DNA from: Flavobacterium anhuiense
GTDB taxonomy: Bacteria > Bacteroidota > Bacteroidia > Flavobacteriales > Flavobacteriaceae
Reading direction: 5' to 3'
DNA length: 64,000 nt
Assembly (NCBI RefSeq): GCF_900101855.1
Contig: NZ_FMVC01000003.1
Span: 394,902-458,901, forward strand
Shown here one piece after another: positions 42,353 through 50,469 of this stretch (positions within the stretch are counted from its first letter, which is position 1; every line of letters begins with the position of its first letter). Under the pieces are notes generated by a model. It was not told where the DNA came from and searched no databases. It saw nothing but the letters and a program-made list of their open reading frames with translations. Position numbers and translations under genes: made by a program.

Positions 42353-43660
42353 TTAATGTTTTCCTCTTAAACTTCTGAAAGCATCACGAAGTTCAACCGT
42401 AAAAATTTGTGGCTCTTCCCATGAGGCAAAATGACCTCCTTTATTTACTTCATTGTAATAAGACAAGTTTTTGTATGCTTTTTCAGCCCAGCTTTTTGGA
42501 GCCTGATAAATCTCTCCAGGAAAAACCGTGATTGCTACTGGAATTTTAATATCAGCAGTTTTCTGTTCGAAAGCATTAAAATTGTTATTGTTATTTTCCC
42601 AATATAATTGAGCCGAAGAATTAGCGGTATTAGTCAGCCAATACAATGAAATATCGTCTAACATTTCGTCTTTAGTAAGTGATTTTTCGGCATTTCCTCC
42701 GCTATATGTCCATTCGTTGAATTTATCCAAGAAAAATGAAGCCAATCCTACAGGAGAATCTGTCAATCCGTAACCTAAAGTCTGCGGGCGTGTTACCATC
42801 ATTCCGGCATAACCACCGCCTTTTGTATACAATTTGTTTAGCGAATTAAAAGCTGCTTTTTCCTTAACCGATAATCCTGCAGGAGCTGGATCGCCATTTT
42901 TTAATGCCTTAGCAACATCAGCAGGAACAGTTGCGGGCATATTCACATGAATACCCAATAAACCTTCTGGAGCTTGGCGTGCCATAGCATCTGCAATTAC
43001 AGAACCCCAATCACCACCTTGCGAAACATAGTGTTTATAGCCTAAACGTTTCATTAAAACGTCCCAAGCATTTCCAATTTTCTCTGGCCCCCAGCCTGCT
43101 GTTTTTGGTTTTTCAGAAAAACCGTAACCTGGCATCGACGGAATTACCAAATCGAAAGCATCTTCTGCCTTTCCTCCGTAAGAAGTCGGATCTGTAAGCG
43201 GTCCAACCACTTTTAAAAGTTCAAAAACCGAACCTGGCCAACCGTGTGTAATAATCAGCGGCATTGCATTTTTGTATTTCGATTTTACATGAACAAACTG
43301 AATATCCAATCCGTCTATATTGGTTACAAACTGAGGCAAAGCGTTTAGTTTGTCTTCGGCTTTATGCCAATCATAGTCCGTTCCCCAATATTTTACAAGA
43401 CTCTGAATCTGATTCAGTTTTACCCCTTGCGACTGATCATTTACCGTTTCCTGATCTGGCCATCTTGTAGCATTGATGCGATTGCGAAGATCTGTAATCG
43501 CTTCCTGTGAAACACTGATATGATAAGGGCGAATTAGACTTGCATCATTTTTATTTTGTTTGTCCTTATTCTGTGCAAAAGAAGCCGATGCCAACAACAT
43601 AAAAGTTCCAGTTGCAATTGTTTGTATAAATGAATGTCTGTTTCTCTGAAGTGTTTTCAT
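42353..43660 (-). CDS. Exported epoxide hydrolase with EHN domain
   Basis: 435 residues. Signal peptide to about residue 29 (ASASFAQN). Residues ~45-150 are the EHN domain (HISVSQEAITDLRNRINATRWPDQ, cited in part), then an alpha/beta hydrolase with HGWPGSVFE, the nucleophile Asp in SQGGDWGSVIAD and His in NKGGHFASWEEP. This matches microsomal-type epoxide hydrolases. Exported, it would open epoxides outside the cytoplasm. Expressed from the tandem-operator promoter at 43704-43777. Confidence 0.95.
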   Translation of the reverse strand: MKTLQRNRHSFIQTIATGTFMLLASASFAQNKDKQNKNDASLIRPYHISVSQEAITDLRNRINATRWPDQETVNDQSQGVKLNQIQSLVKYWGTDYDWHKAEDKLNALPQFVTNIDGLDIQFVHVKSKYKNAMPLIITHGWPGSVFELLKVVGPLTDPTSYGGKAEDAFDLVIPSMPGYGFSEKPKTAGWGPEKIGNAWDVLMKRLGYKHYVSQGGDWGSVIADAMARQAPEGLLGIHVNMPATVPADVAKALKNGDPAPAGLSVKEKAAFNSLNKLYTKGGGYAGMMVTRPQTLGYGLTDSPVGLASFFLDKFNEWTYSGGNAEKSLTKDEMLDDISLYWLTNTANSSAQLYWENNNNNFNAFEQKTADIKIPVAITVFPGEIYQAPKSWAEKAYKNLSYYNEVNKGGHFASWEEPQIFTVELRDAFRSLRGKH

Positions 43661-43703
43661 TTTTTTTGATTTTTAAATTAGTGTTATTCGTTAATTTCTT
43701 TGT

Positions 43704-43777
43704 CAAAAGTATTTCGATAACCCTTCTTACGAAATCAGAAAATAGGTGAAGCGGACAAACTTCAAGGTGAAATGGAC
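43704..43777 (-). promoter_or_regulatory. Tandem LytTR-type operator and promoter (copy C)
   Basis: Minus strand: GTCCATTTCACC (43766-43777) and GTCCGCTTCACC (43745-43756), 21 bp apart, then 33 bp to TACTTTTG (43704-43711). It drives the EHN epoxide hydrolase. Best-conserved of the three copies. Confidence 0.82.
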
Positions 43778-43826
43778 AGGCTGTAAGTTGTGAATTATGA
43801 GAGGTAAAATGAGAGGGATTTTTACC

Positions 43827-43854
43827 GCAATCCCGATAGCTATCGGGATTGCGA
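43827..43854. repeat. 28-bp perfect palindrome
   Basis: Centred on CGATAGCTATCG with outer arms CGCAATCC / GGATTGCG. Followed by GAACTTTGCGGTTAAA. Same family as the shorter CCCGATAGCTATCG elements near 25978 and 35976. Intergenic. Confidence 0.75.
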
Positions 43855-43887
43855 ACTTTGCGGTTAAATAAGCAGTTAGCAAAAAAA

Positions 43888-43919
43888 ATCAGGTATAGTA
43901 TGTTATCACTATCCTGATT
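43888..43919 (-). terminator. Rho-independent terminator
   Basis: AAATCAGG(A)TAGT-type stem with one bulge, loop of about 8, and an eight-T run on the minus strand, 24 bp after the retropepsin-like gene stop. Confidence 0.75.
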
Positions 43920-43943
43920 TATATAATTCTTCTATGGCTAATT

Positions 43944-45200
43944 CTAATTCTCTAATTTCAAATAATTACCATCAAAACTAATCACGACTTTTTCAAATTG
44001 GCCGAGAACATCCTGACCGATATTCCCATAGTTTACTTCGCCATAAACGCCATAATCCTTTGGAGCAATTTCCATTTTTGGAAGCTGAATTGTTTTATTT
44101 CCGAGTGATATTGGCTGATCTTTTAAAACCAAAACTTCAGTCGAAACAACTTCTGCACCAGCACTGGAAGATTTTGTCGTTTCTAAAGTGCCTATAGAAT
44201 CCAGATCCGTTTTGAATGTTTCGTAAAATGCTTTGTTAAACAAACTTACTTTTGCACCGCTGTCAAAGTTAAACGGCAAGGTTTTGTTTTTATACTTCAA
44301 CATTACAATCGCTCTGAGTTCGTCGACAAACAAGTTTTTTTCGTTTGCACTTGATTCTGATTCTTTAGAAAACGTCAATTTATCTTTTTCAAAAGTGATT
44401 GTTCCTAATTCTTTTATTATCGGAAAACCAATAATTCCGTTAATCACATACGCTCCATCTGCAAAAGTAAAAGCCTTATCTGGATATACTAAAAACACTG
44501 CGTTATGAATTTTCAGTTCTCCTAAATTAATCTCCGACGCAACACCAATACGAACTTTATTCTTCTGTCCTGTAAAACTCTCCACCGAAATATTATGGTC
44601 TGGAAGAATTTTAATTCCCATTTTTTTCGCTATGCTTTCTGTAATACAGCTAATTCCTGCCCCCGTATCAAAAACAAAATGAGAGACAGTGTCCTTTGCT
44701 TTAACCTCTGTTGTAATCAAACCCGCTTTGTCTTTTACAGCAGCAACAGTAATTTTAGTAAATTTATCTATAGATTGTGGCCTAGTACCTCTAAGCGTCT
44801 TCCAAATTTGCTGCGTGTTTATTTCATCCTGAAGTTCTTCTTTGGTAAAATGCTGCTGAAATTTCATCGTTAAAACCTTAGAAGCCATATAAGCCGAATT
44901 GTAACTAAAGAGTTTGATATAATTATCATCTTTCAATTTGGCAAATTCATACGTATTTATAAGTTCATTGTTTTTCAAACTGTCCAAATACTGATTTGAT
45001 AACTTTGGCTTGTTACACACATTGGCATATAATCCTTTATAGAAATAATAATCTTTACCCTTTTCTTTGCTGTTAAGACTGTCCATTTTAGCAAACTGAT
45101 GCTGTTTACTCAGCTGTTTTAAAATAGAATCCGATTTTGTCTGCCCCAATAGTATTTGCACCGCAAACAAAAGGCCAAGTAAAAATTTATTAGAATTCAT
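43944..45200 (-). CDS. Exported retropepsin-like aspartic protease
   Basis: 418 residues with a signal peptide (MNSNKFLLGLLFAVQILLGQ). Residues ~25-130 are helical. Two retropepsin-like beta halves follow: HFVFDTGAGISCITES (about 171) with catalytic DTGA and PFNFDSGAKVSLFN (about 306) with DSGA, then two ILG-type strands (GIIGFPIIKELG; GNIGQDVLGQFEKV). Having both Asp in one chain, it would form a pepsin-like bilobal enzyme. Probably periplasmic. Substrate unknown. Confidence 0.88.
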   Translation of the reverse strand: MNSNKFLLGLLFAVQILLGQTKSDSILKQLSKQHQFAKMDSLNSKEKGKDYYFYKGLYANVCNKPKLSNQYLDSLKNNELINTYEFAKLKDDNYIKLFSYNSAYMASKVLTMKFQQHFTKEELQDEINTQQIWKTLRGTRPQSIDKFTKITVAAVKDKAGLITTEVKAKDTVSHFVFDTGAGISCITESIAKKMGIKILPDHNISVESFTGQKNKVRIGVASEINLGELKIHNAVFLVYPDKAFTFADGAYVINGIIGFPIIKELGTITFEKDKLTFSKESESSANEKNLFVDELRAIVMLKYKNKTLPFNFDSGAKVSLFNKAFYETFKTDLDSIGTLETTKSSSAGAEVVSTEVLVLKDQPISLGNKTIQLPKMEIAPKDYGVYGEVNYGNIGQDVLGQFEKVVISFDGNYLKLEN

Positions 45201-45291
45201 TTATCTGATTTTTTGAATGTTAAATATAAGGAAAATCCGAAAAAAAATTAGAGTTTAAAATTCCTATTCTTTGTATTAAAATTAGAATTAA

Positions 45292-45334
45292 AAAAAAATC
45301 AGGTCTAACATTTCTGTCCTTCCTGATTTTTTTT
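45292..45334. terminator. Terminator after the large lipoprotein gene
   Basis: AAAAATCAGG and CCTGATTTTT flank an 18-nt loop, with long A- and T-runs outside, so it works on both strands. It follows the 854-residue gene (minus strand) by about 25 bp and also insulates the neighbouring gene. Confidence 0.75.
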
Positions 45335-45359
45335 TGAATTAATTAACCTTTACACTTAT

Positions 45360-47924
45360 TTATCTTCTTCCTCTAAAACCTCCGCCGCCTCTAAAACCGC
45401 CACCGCCGAAGCCGCCTCCATTAAATCCGCCACCACTTCTTTGGATATTCTGAAAGTTTCGAGTTTGCATTTCGCCGCGATCTCTTGAAAAAGCGGATCG
45501 GTCTAGATCACGTGTAACATCAGGATGACCTGCCTCTCCAAGCGGTTTATTTGGTTGTCCAAGCGTTTGATCTGCTTTAGGGAAATTATCCCTCTGAATT
45601 CCGTCTCCCATTCGAGTTTCACCTCCTAGGTTTTGGTTGTCGCGCTGCATACGTTCTCCAGCTCCATTTGCACCAAGTCCTTGATTATCGCGTTGAATTC
45701 TCTCTCCTGCACCATTGGCACCAAGTCCTTGATTAGGTCTGTCACGCTGAATCCTCTCTCCAGCTCCGTTTGCGCCAAGCCTTTGGTTAGCTCTATTCTG
45801 AATTCCTTCACCCGCTTTTTTAGACGAACCCAAAGTTCCTGCTTGCGTCCAGCCGCCGTTTCCGTTATTATAATGGCTCCAGTTTCCGTTGGCATCTCTT
45901 TTATAGACATGTCCATCGTGACCAGCATACACATTATTATTAGTGTGAATTGTTGTTCCTCCGCCTCTTCTATGCGTAATTACACCTTTTTTTCCGCTCG
46001 AAGTTTCATAACCAATTGCCGTTCCGCGTCGCGTTGTAATGTGTCCTGTTTGCGCCCACTGATTTCCGTTTGTAGCTGCAGAATGTCCCCATTGTGCATA
46101 CGCATTATGCCCTTGATTGGTTCTCGCATAATTTCCAGTCCACGGATTATACGTGCTTGCAGCCGTGCGTCCGCCATACCAGCCTTGCACACTTGCAGAA
46201 CGCCCATATCTTCCCGTTGCAGGATTATACCAAGCCGAAGTTCCAGCTGCACCATAAGGCCCATAAACACGTCTTCCAGCGGCATAACCTCCCGTCCACG
46301 GATTATAAACGGCTCCTCCTCCATACGCATAAGGCCACGGACGATAAATCGGATACAGTCCGCCGTAATACACATAAGGCGGATAATACCATCCAGTTCC
46401 ATAAGTCAAGATAGCGCCAAAAGTTGCGCCAATAATAAAAGCACCCAAATAACCTGCTGTTGCACTGCTTTCAACCGTTGTGTCGGTTGTGGTTTGCGTT
46501 ACATACGTAACATTATACACTGGTGAACTTGGCGGAATCGTATAAATTTCTTTCGGAACCGAATCGCATGTTTTCCAAGGTCCGTTCGGACTTGTCGACA
46601 TAAACCAAACCGCTTGAAAACACAAATAATACAAATCGCCCACTTTTATAATCTTCTCTTGCGTGTTGCTTGCATATTGCATTTTCGTTCCATCGATAGG
46701 TTTAAACTGAGGTGTTCCGCCATCATACGATACTTTTACTTTTGACTCAGCATCCGATTTCTTTAAAATAGCTGTTGTCGGAACTTGCGATAACATAACA
46801 GCATCATTCGCTTCCTGAGTTCCTGGAACCGACGATAATACATTGGCACGCGGAGAATCTTTCGGAATTTTAGCAAAATCGGCCGGAAGACTATTACTGG
46901 CATAACTCCACGGTCCTGTTAGTTCTTTAGACTTAAACCATCTTCCAGACAATAATACATAGTACTGACCTTTATTTTCGTCAGCAAAAATATCATTCTC
47001 GGTATTGTCAATGTATAACAATTTAGTTCCTGGAATTTTAACAAACTTCGGGCTTCCGTTTATGGCAATCAATTCGGCTGGTTTATTGCTGTAGAAAACC
47101 TCGGGAGCTCCTCCAGAAGACGGAGGCGGAATCATTTTCTTAACATCATCAAAATTCTGTCCCGAAGGCAGATTGCTTAAACCTGAAGGCAGTTTGGTTG
47201 TTTTAGTCCATTTACCTGCGAGATTTTTCGAAGTTAGCCAGATATTCTCCACCAATACATAATAATCTTTTGTGGTTTTATCAAAAAACAAGTCCCAATT
47301 GGTATTTACCACATACTGAATATCCGTTTTTTCTACAGGCACCAAAACCGGTTCACCTTGCACAATAAGCAAAATGGACGGATTCGTACTGTAAAAAATT
47401 GTCGGAGGATCATTTTTAGCCGCGATTCCTTTTGGCGGACTTTTGGTATGACTTAAATCTGCCAAAATACGATCTACCGAAATAGGATCTCCGCTCTGAG
47501 GCAACGTTTCCTTAAACAGCTTTTCCATTTTAGGCACTTTCTTCTCGTCCAAAGCAGGAAATCGCACATCGGTTACCTGAAGATTTTTAATAAAAGCGCT
47601 TCGGTTGTCTTTGTCTACCAATGTTTCCGCTTTTAAAGAAGCCACGCCCAAAACCTGTTTTCCGTCTTTTGGAGTCAGCGAAAAAGCCACTCGTGCTGTC
47701 AATTCTTTAAAATCTTTCCAGTCATCTATCTGAGGCTGATAATAAACCAATTTTGTACCGTTGTTCTCCGCTTCGCGAGGCCAGCCACGATCGGCAATTA
47801 ATGTAGAGTCGGCAGTTTCAGACTTTCCAGTTTCAGAACTTGACTGCTCCGTATCTTTATCTTTTTTGCAGGAGAACAAAATCGTACTCAAACAAACTGC
47901 AAGTAGTAGAAAAGCATTTCTCAT
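45360..47924 (-). CDS. Large repeat-rich lipoprotein
   Basis: 854 residues from the ATG at 47924, which gives the lipoprotein signal MRNAFLLLAVCLSTILFSC. Three related ~90-residue units (around IFYSTNPSILLIVQGEP, VFYSNKPAELIAINGSP and VSYDGGTPQFKPIDGTK) each pair with a WxxxS/TSxNGPW segment, so the first half is a triplicated module. A hydrophobic stretch (GAFIIGATFGAILTYG, ~490) is followed by a Tyr/Trp/Gly-rich zone with YNPWTG repeats, three to four GLGANGAGERIQRD repeats, and a GGGF/RGG tail. Surface-exposed structural or adhesive role is possible; often named carbohydrate-binding family V/XII, unproven. Confidence 0.85.
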   Translation of the reverse strand: MRNAFLLLAVCLSTILFSCKKDKDTEQSSSETGKSETADSTLIADRGWPREAENNGTKLVYYQPQIDDWKDFKELTARVAFSLTPKDGKQVLGVASLKAETLVDKDNRSAFIKNLQVTDVRFPALDEKKVPKMEKLFKETLPQSGDPISVDRILADLSHTKSPPKGIAAKNDPPTIFYSTNPSILLIVQGEPVLVPVEKTDIQYVVNTNWDLFFDKTTKDYYVLVENIWLTSKNLAGKWTKTTKLPSGLSNLPSGQNFDDVKKMIPPPSSGGAPEVFYSNKPAELIAINGSPKFVKIPGTKLLYIDNTENDIFADENKGQYYVLLSGRWFKSKELTGPWSYASNSLPADFAKIPKDSPRANVLSSVPGTQEANDAVMLSQVPTTAILKKSDAESKVKVSYDGGTPQFKPIDGTKMQYASNTQEKIIKVGDLYYLCFQAVWFMSTSPNGPWKTCDSVPKEIYTIPPSSPVYNVTYVTQTTTDTTVESSATAGYLGAFIIGATFGAILTYGTGWYYPPYVYYGGLYPIYRPWPYAYGGGAVYNPWTGGYAAGRRVYGPYGAAGTSAWYNPATGRYGRSASVQGWYGGRTAASTYNPWTGNYARTNQGHNAYAQWGHSAATNGNQWAQTGHITTRRGTAIGYETSSGKKGVITHRRGGGTTIHTNNNVYAGHDGHVYKRDANGNWSHYNNGNGGWTQAGTLGSSKKAGEGIQNRANQRLGANGAGERIQRDRPNQGLGANGAGERIQRDNQGLGANGAGERMQRDNQNLGGETRMGDGIQRDNFPKADQTLGQPNKPLGEAGHPDVTRDLDRSAFSRDRGEMQTRNFQNIQRSGGGFNGGGFGGGGFRGGGGFRGRR
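45625..45810. repeat. Coding tandem repeat (GLGANGAGERIQRD units)
   Basis: Near-identical units of about 42-54 bp encoding (R/G)LGANGAGER(I/M)QRD repeated three times or more within the lipoprotein gene. Such tracts change copy number by slippage or recombination. Confidence 0.75.
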
Positions 47925-48138
47925 AAATTTTAAGGTTAGATTATTCATTGAAAACTTTTTTCGATCGTCTTATCAAATTGATTCGTATAAAATTAAATTC
48001 ACCGCATAAATAAAACTACAAATCAGCCTCTTACTTTGTTTCACATTATAATTTGAAACCAAATAAGTGCCTAAATGATTCTTCTTTTCTTGATTTAAGA
48101 TTGTATTCTGCCACAATTAAAGTGAGCTAAAATGTCAC

Positions 48139-48240
48139 ATTGATATTGATTAGGAGCTATTTCCCGCTATCCGTTGCAATCTTTTGTGCTGAACCCCAGC
48201 ACAAAAGGATTTCCACTTCTATCGGGGCTAGGGCACTCGG
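48139..48240. repeat. Dispersed palindromic element GAGCTATTTCCCGCTATCC...GGGGCTAGGGC
   Basis: The gap 47949-48657 (709 bp) holds no gene but this element: GGAGCTATTTCCCGCTATCC, then a hairpin CTTTTGTGCTG / CAGCACAAAAG (48181-48207), then GGATTTCCACTTCTATCGGGGC. The outer parts can pair only partly. I recall this form as a recurrent intergenic sequence in Flavobacteriaceae. The rest of the gap is AT-rich with no clear promoter for vgrG. Confidence 0.55.
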
Positions 48241-48657
48241 TTTCAAACGAAAGTTGTTGCAAAATAAACAAAACAAATAAATGCCCTATTCTATTATTTT
48301 TTTGTCTTTTAGAGATCATCGTTATTATTTCTCCCTATCTATATTTACCATAATACCGCACTAAAAATACTGCGCATATACCAGCAGTAAATCCAACTAC
48401 ATTTTAGAAATCCCACTATTCCCCTCTATATCAAAATAAAGGATCGCAAAATTATTGCATCAAATTAACCTTAAAACAAAGAGAATGAGTTTTCTAGCAA
48501 ACTACAAATCAACGAAGAAAAATGTAACAGCATGAGCAAATTCCAATGCTCCTAATCAATAGAACTTACTGCCAAACAATCGGCTTTTGACGATGTCAAA
48601 TTCTTAAAAAATAGATTTCAATTTAACCAATCAATACCTTATTTAAATTTCTAAAAA

Positions 48658-50466
48658 ATGTCAAAATTCACAGAACAAGTACATATCACTATAGAAGGCT
48701 TTACCCAAAATGTTATCTATTACAATCTTGAGCTTTCTCAAAAAATGGCAGACCATCACCATTTTTCTTTCTTTTGGCAATACACAGGAAAACCTATTAT
48801 TGCCTCACAAGATCAGGAGAAAGCTTTTAGCAATTACATTGGCAGCGAGGTAATTTTCACCTTTAAAGTAAACGGAATACGCTTAATGTCTAAAGGCAGA
48901 ATTACAAAATTAGGTTCTATCGATCTGCACGGAAGCCCAGCTGGACTGCACGTAACAGGAACAAGCCATACAATTGCTCTTGATGATATGCCAAAATCCA
49001 GAATCTTTCGCGAGAAAAACTTACAACAGATTGTACTCGAAATTTTTGCAGAAGAAAATTCAGGAGAATTCTATCAGAGAGAAGCAATTGTGCCTACCTA
49101 TACAAAAGAATTTAGTTTTAAGACTCAGTACAACGAAACAAGCTTTGATTTCCTTAAACGTCTTTCTGCACGTTATGCCCAATGGTTTTATTTTGACGGA
49201 ATGCGTATGCAGTTTGGCCAAATTAAAAACACCGAAATAAAACTTATAAACGAATCTTCACTGCATAATTTTAGCATCGAAGCCAATTTGGTTTCACATA
49301 AAACTTCGTTCAGCAGTTATGACTACAATAGCGCTTCTAATATAAAAAATGGTGCAGAAAAAACCTCCGTAGGAAGTCAAGACCGATTTGCCACATTAGC
49401 CGTTTTTAAACAGCCTTATATTGTAAGACCCGGACTCGAAAACGGCGCATATACCAGCAATGCTCAAAATAAAGATGAAATTGATGAAATGGTAAAAATG
49501 CAGACCGCAGGACGCGATGCCAACAGCATATTTTATAGTGGCACCTCCTATCTGCCAATAGGTTTGGGACAGACTTTCTCTATTGAAAATAAAAACGTAG
49601 AGCATCATCTACTGGCAGTTGAAATTATTCACTGCTCTGAGGTAAACGGAAATTACACCTGTAAATTTAAAGCCATTCCCGCCGATGTGGCAGCGCCGCA
49701 CTACACAGACGTAACTGCATTTGCTCCTGCTGAAAGCCAGTCTGCAATAGTAATTGACAATAATGATCCCGAAAAAATGGGACGCATAAAAGTGGATTTC
49801 TTCTGGAATGGCTGGGCAACTAAAAGCGATTGGATGCGTGTTGTACAGCCTTACTCTGGCTCTGGAAAAGGGCTATATTTTAGACCCGAAATTGGCGAAG
49901 AAGTTCAAGTAAGTTTTGAAGCCAACAATGCAGAACGCCCGTATATTTCTGGCACCTTTTATAACGGAAAAGAAATGCCCGATTTCTTTGATACAAAAAA
50001 CCAAATTAAAGGCTGGAAACTCCCTTTTGGGCAGCTTTTCAAGTTTATCGAAAAAGTGGGCATCTGTCTTTCTGACCCAAGTGGGAATGAGATTCAGCTA
50101 GATGAGGAAGGCAAAAATATGACATTGACAACTCTAGGAACTTTGACCCTTAATTGTAAAGATCTTATTATAAATGTAGGCAACAATATGGATACAAATG
50201 TTACAATAAATAAAACAGATATAATCGGAATAAATCATAGTGAAAGCATTGGTGGATTTAAAGAAATTGGAGTCGCTGGAGATTTTAATGCTGTAGTAGA
50301 TGGAAAATATTCTGAACATATTAAGGGAAATCTTGAATCTAAAACTGATAAAGAGAGACATGAGATAGCAAAAGAAGGTTTTTATAATAATACAGAAGGC
50401 AATTTGAGTAAAAATGCTCAAAAAGAAATAAATAACAATAGCGGAGAGCAGACTACACAAAACTAA
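48658..50466 (+). CDS. vgrG: Type VI secretion VgrG spike protein
   Basis: 602 residues. N-terminal gp27-like part (about 1-350) with the VgrG stretches FKTQYNETSFDFLKRLSARYAQWFYFDG, seen in parts, then the gp5-like OB fold (VIDNNDPEKMGRIKVDFFWNGWATKSDWMRV, in parts; FRPEIGEEVQVSFEANNAERPYISG) and a beta-helix-type needle (GTLTLNCKDLIINVGNNMDTNV). The N-terminus is short and acidic as in the Bacteroidota T6SS subtype iii. No other T6SS structural gene lies nearby, so this is an orphan vgrG island carrying cargo. The effector starts 3 bp after its stop. Confidence 0.95.
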   Translation: MSKFTEQVHITIEGFTQNVIYYNLELSQKMADHHHFSFFWQYTGKPIIASQDQEKAFSNYIGSEVIFTFKVNGIRLMSKGRITKLGSIDLHGSPAGLHVTGTSHTIALDDMPKSRIFREKNLQQIVLEIFAEENSGEFYQREAIVPTYTKEFSFKTQYNETSFDFLKRLSARYAQWFYFDGMRMQFGQIKNTEIKLINESSLHNFSIEANLVSHKTSFSSYDYNSASNIKNGAEKTSVGSQDRFATLAVFKQPYIVRPGLENGAYTSNAQNKDEIDEMVKMQTAGRDANSIFYSGTSYLPIGLGQTFSIENKNVEHHLLAVEIIHCSEVNGNYTCKFKAIPADVAAPHYTDVTAFAPAESQSAIVIDNNDPEKMGRIKVDFFWNGWATKSDWMRVVQPYSGSGKGLYFRPEIGEEVQVSFEANNAERPYISGTFYNGKEMPDFFDTKNQIKGWKLPFGQLFKFIEKVGICLSDPSGNEIQLDEEGKNMTLTTLGTLTLNCKDLIINVGNNMDTNVTINKTDIIGINHSESIGGFKEIGVAGDFNAVVDGKYSEHIKGNLESKTDKERHEIAKEGFYNNTEGNLSKNAQKEINNNSGEQTTQN

Positions 50467-50469
50467 ATT

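Noticed and set aside
45633..46526. Long plus-strand frame opposite the repeat-rich lipoprotein gene
   Set aside because: It mirrors the glycine-rich repeats of the minus-strand gene, has an unnatural Ser/Cys/Ile composition and no domain. It is a shadow.
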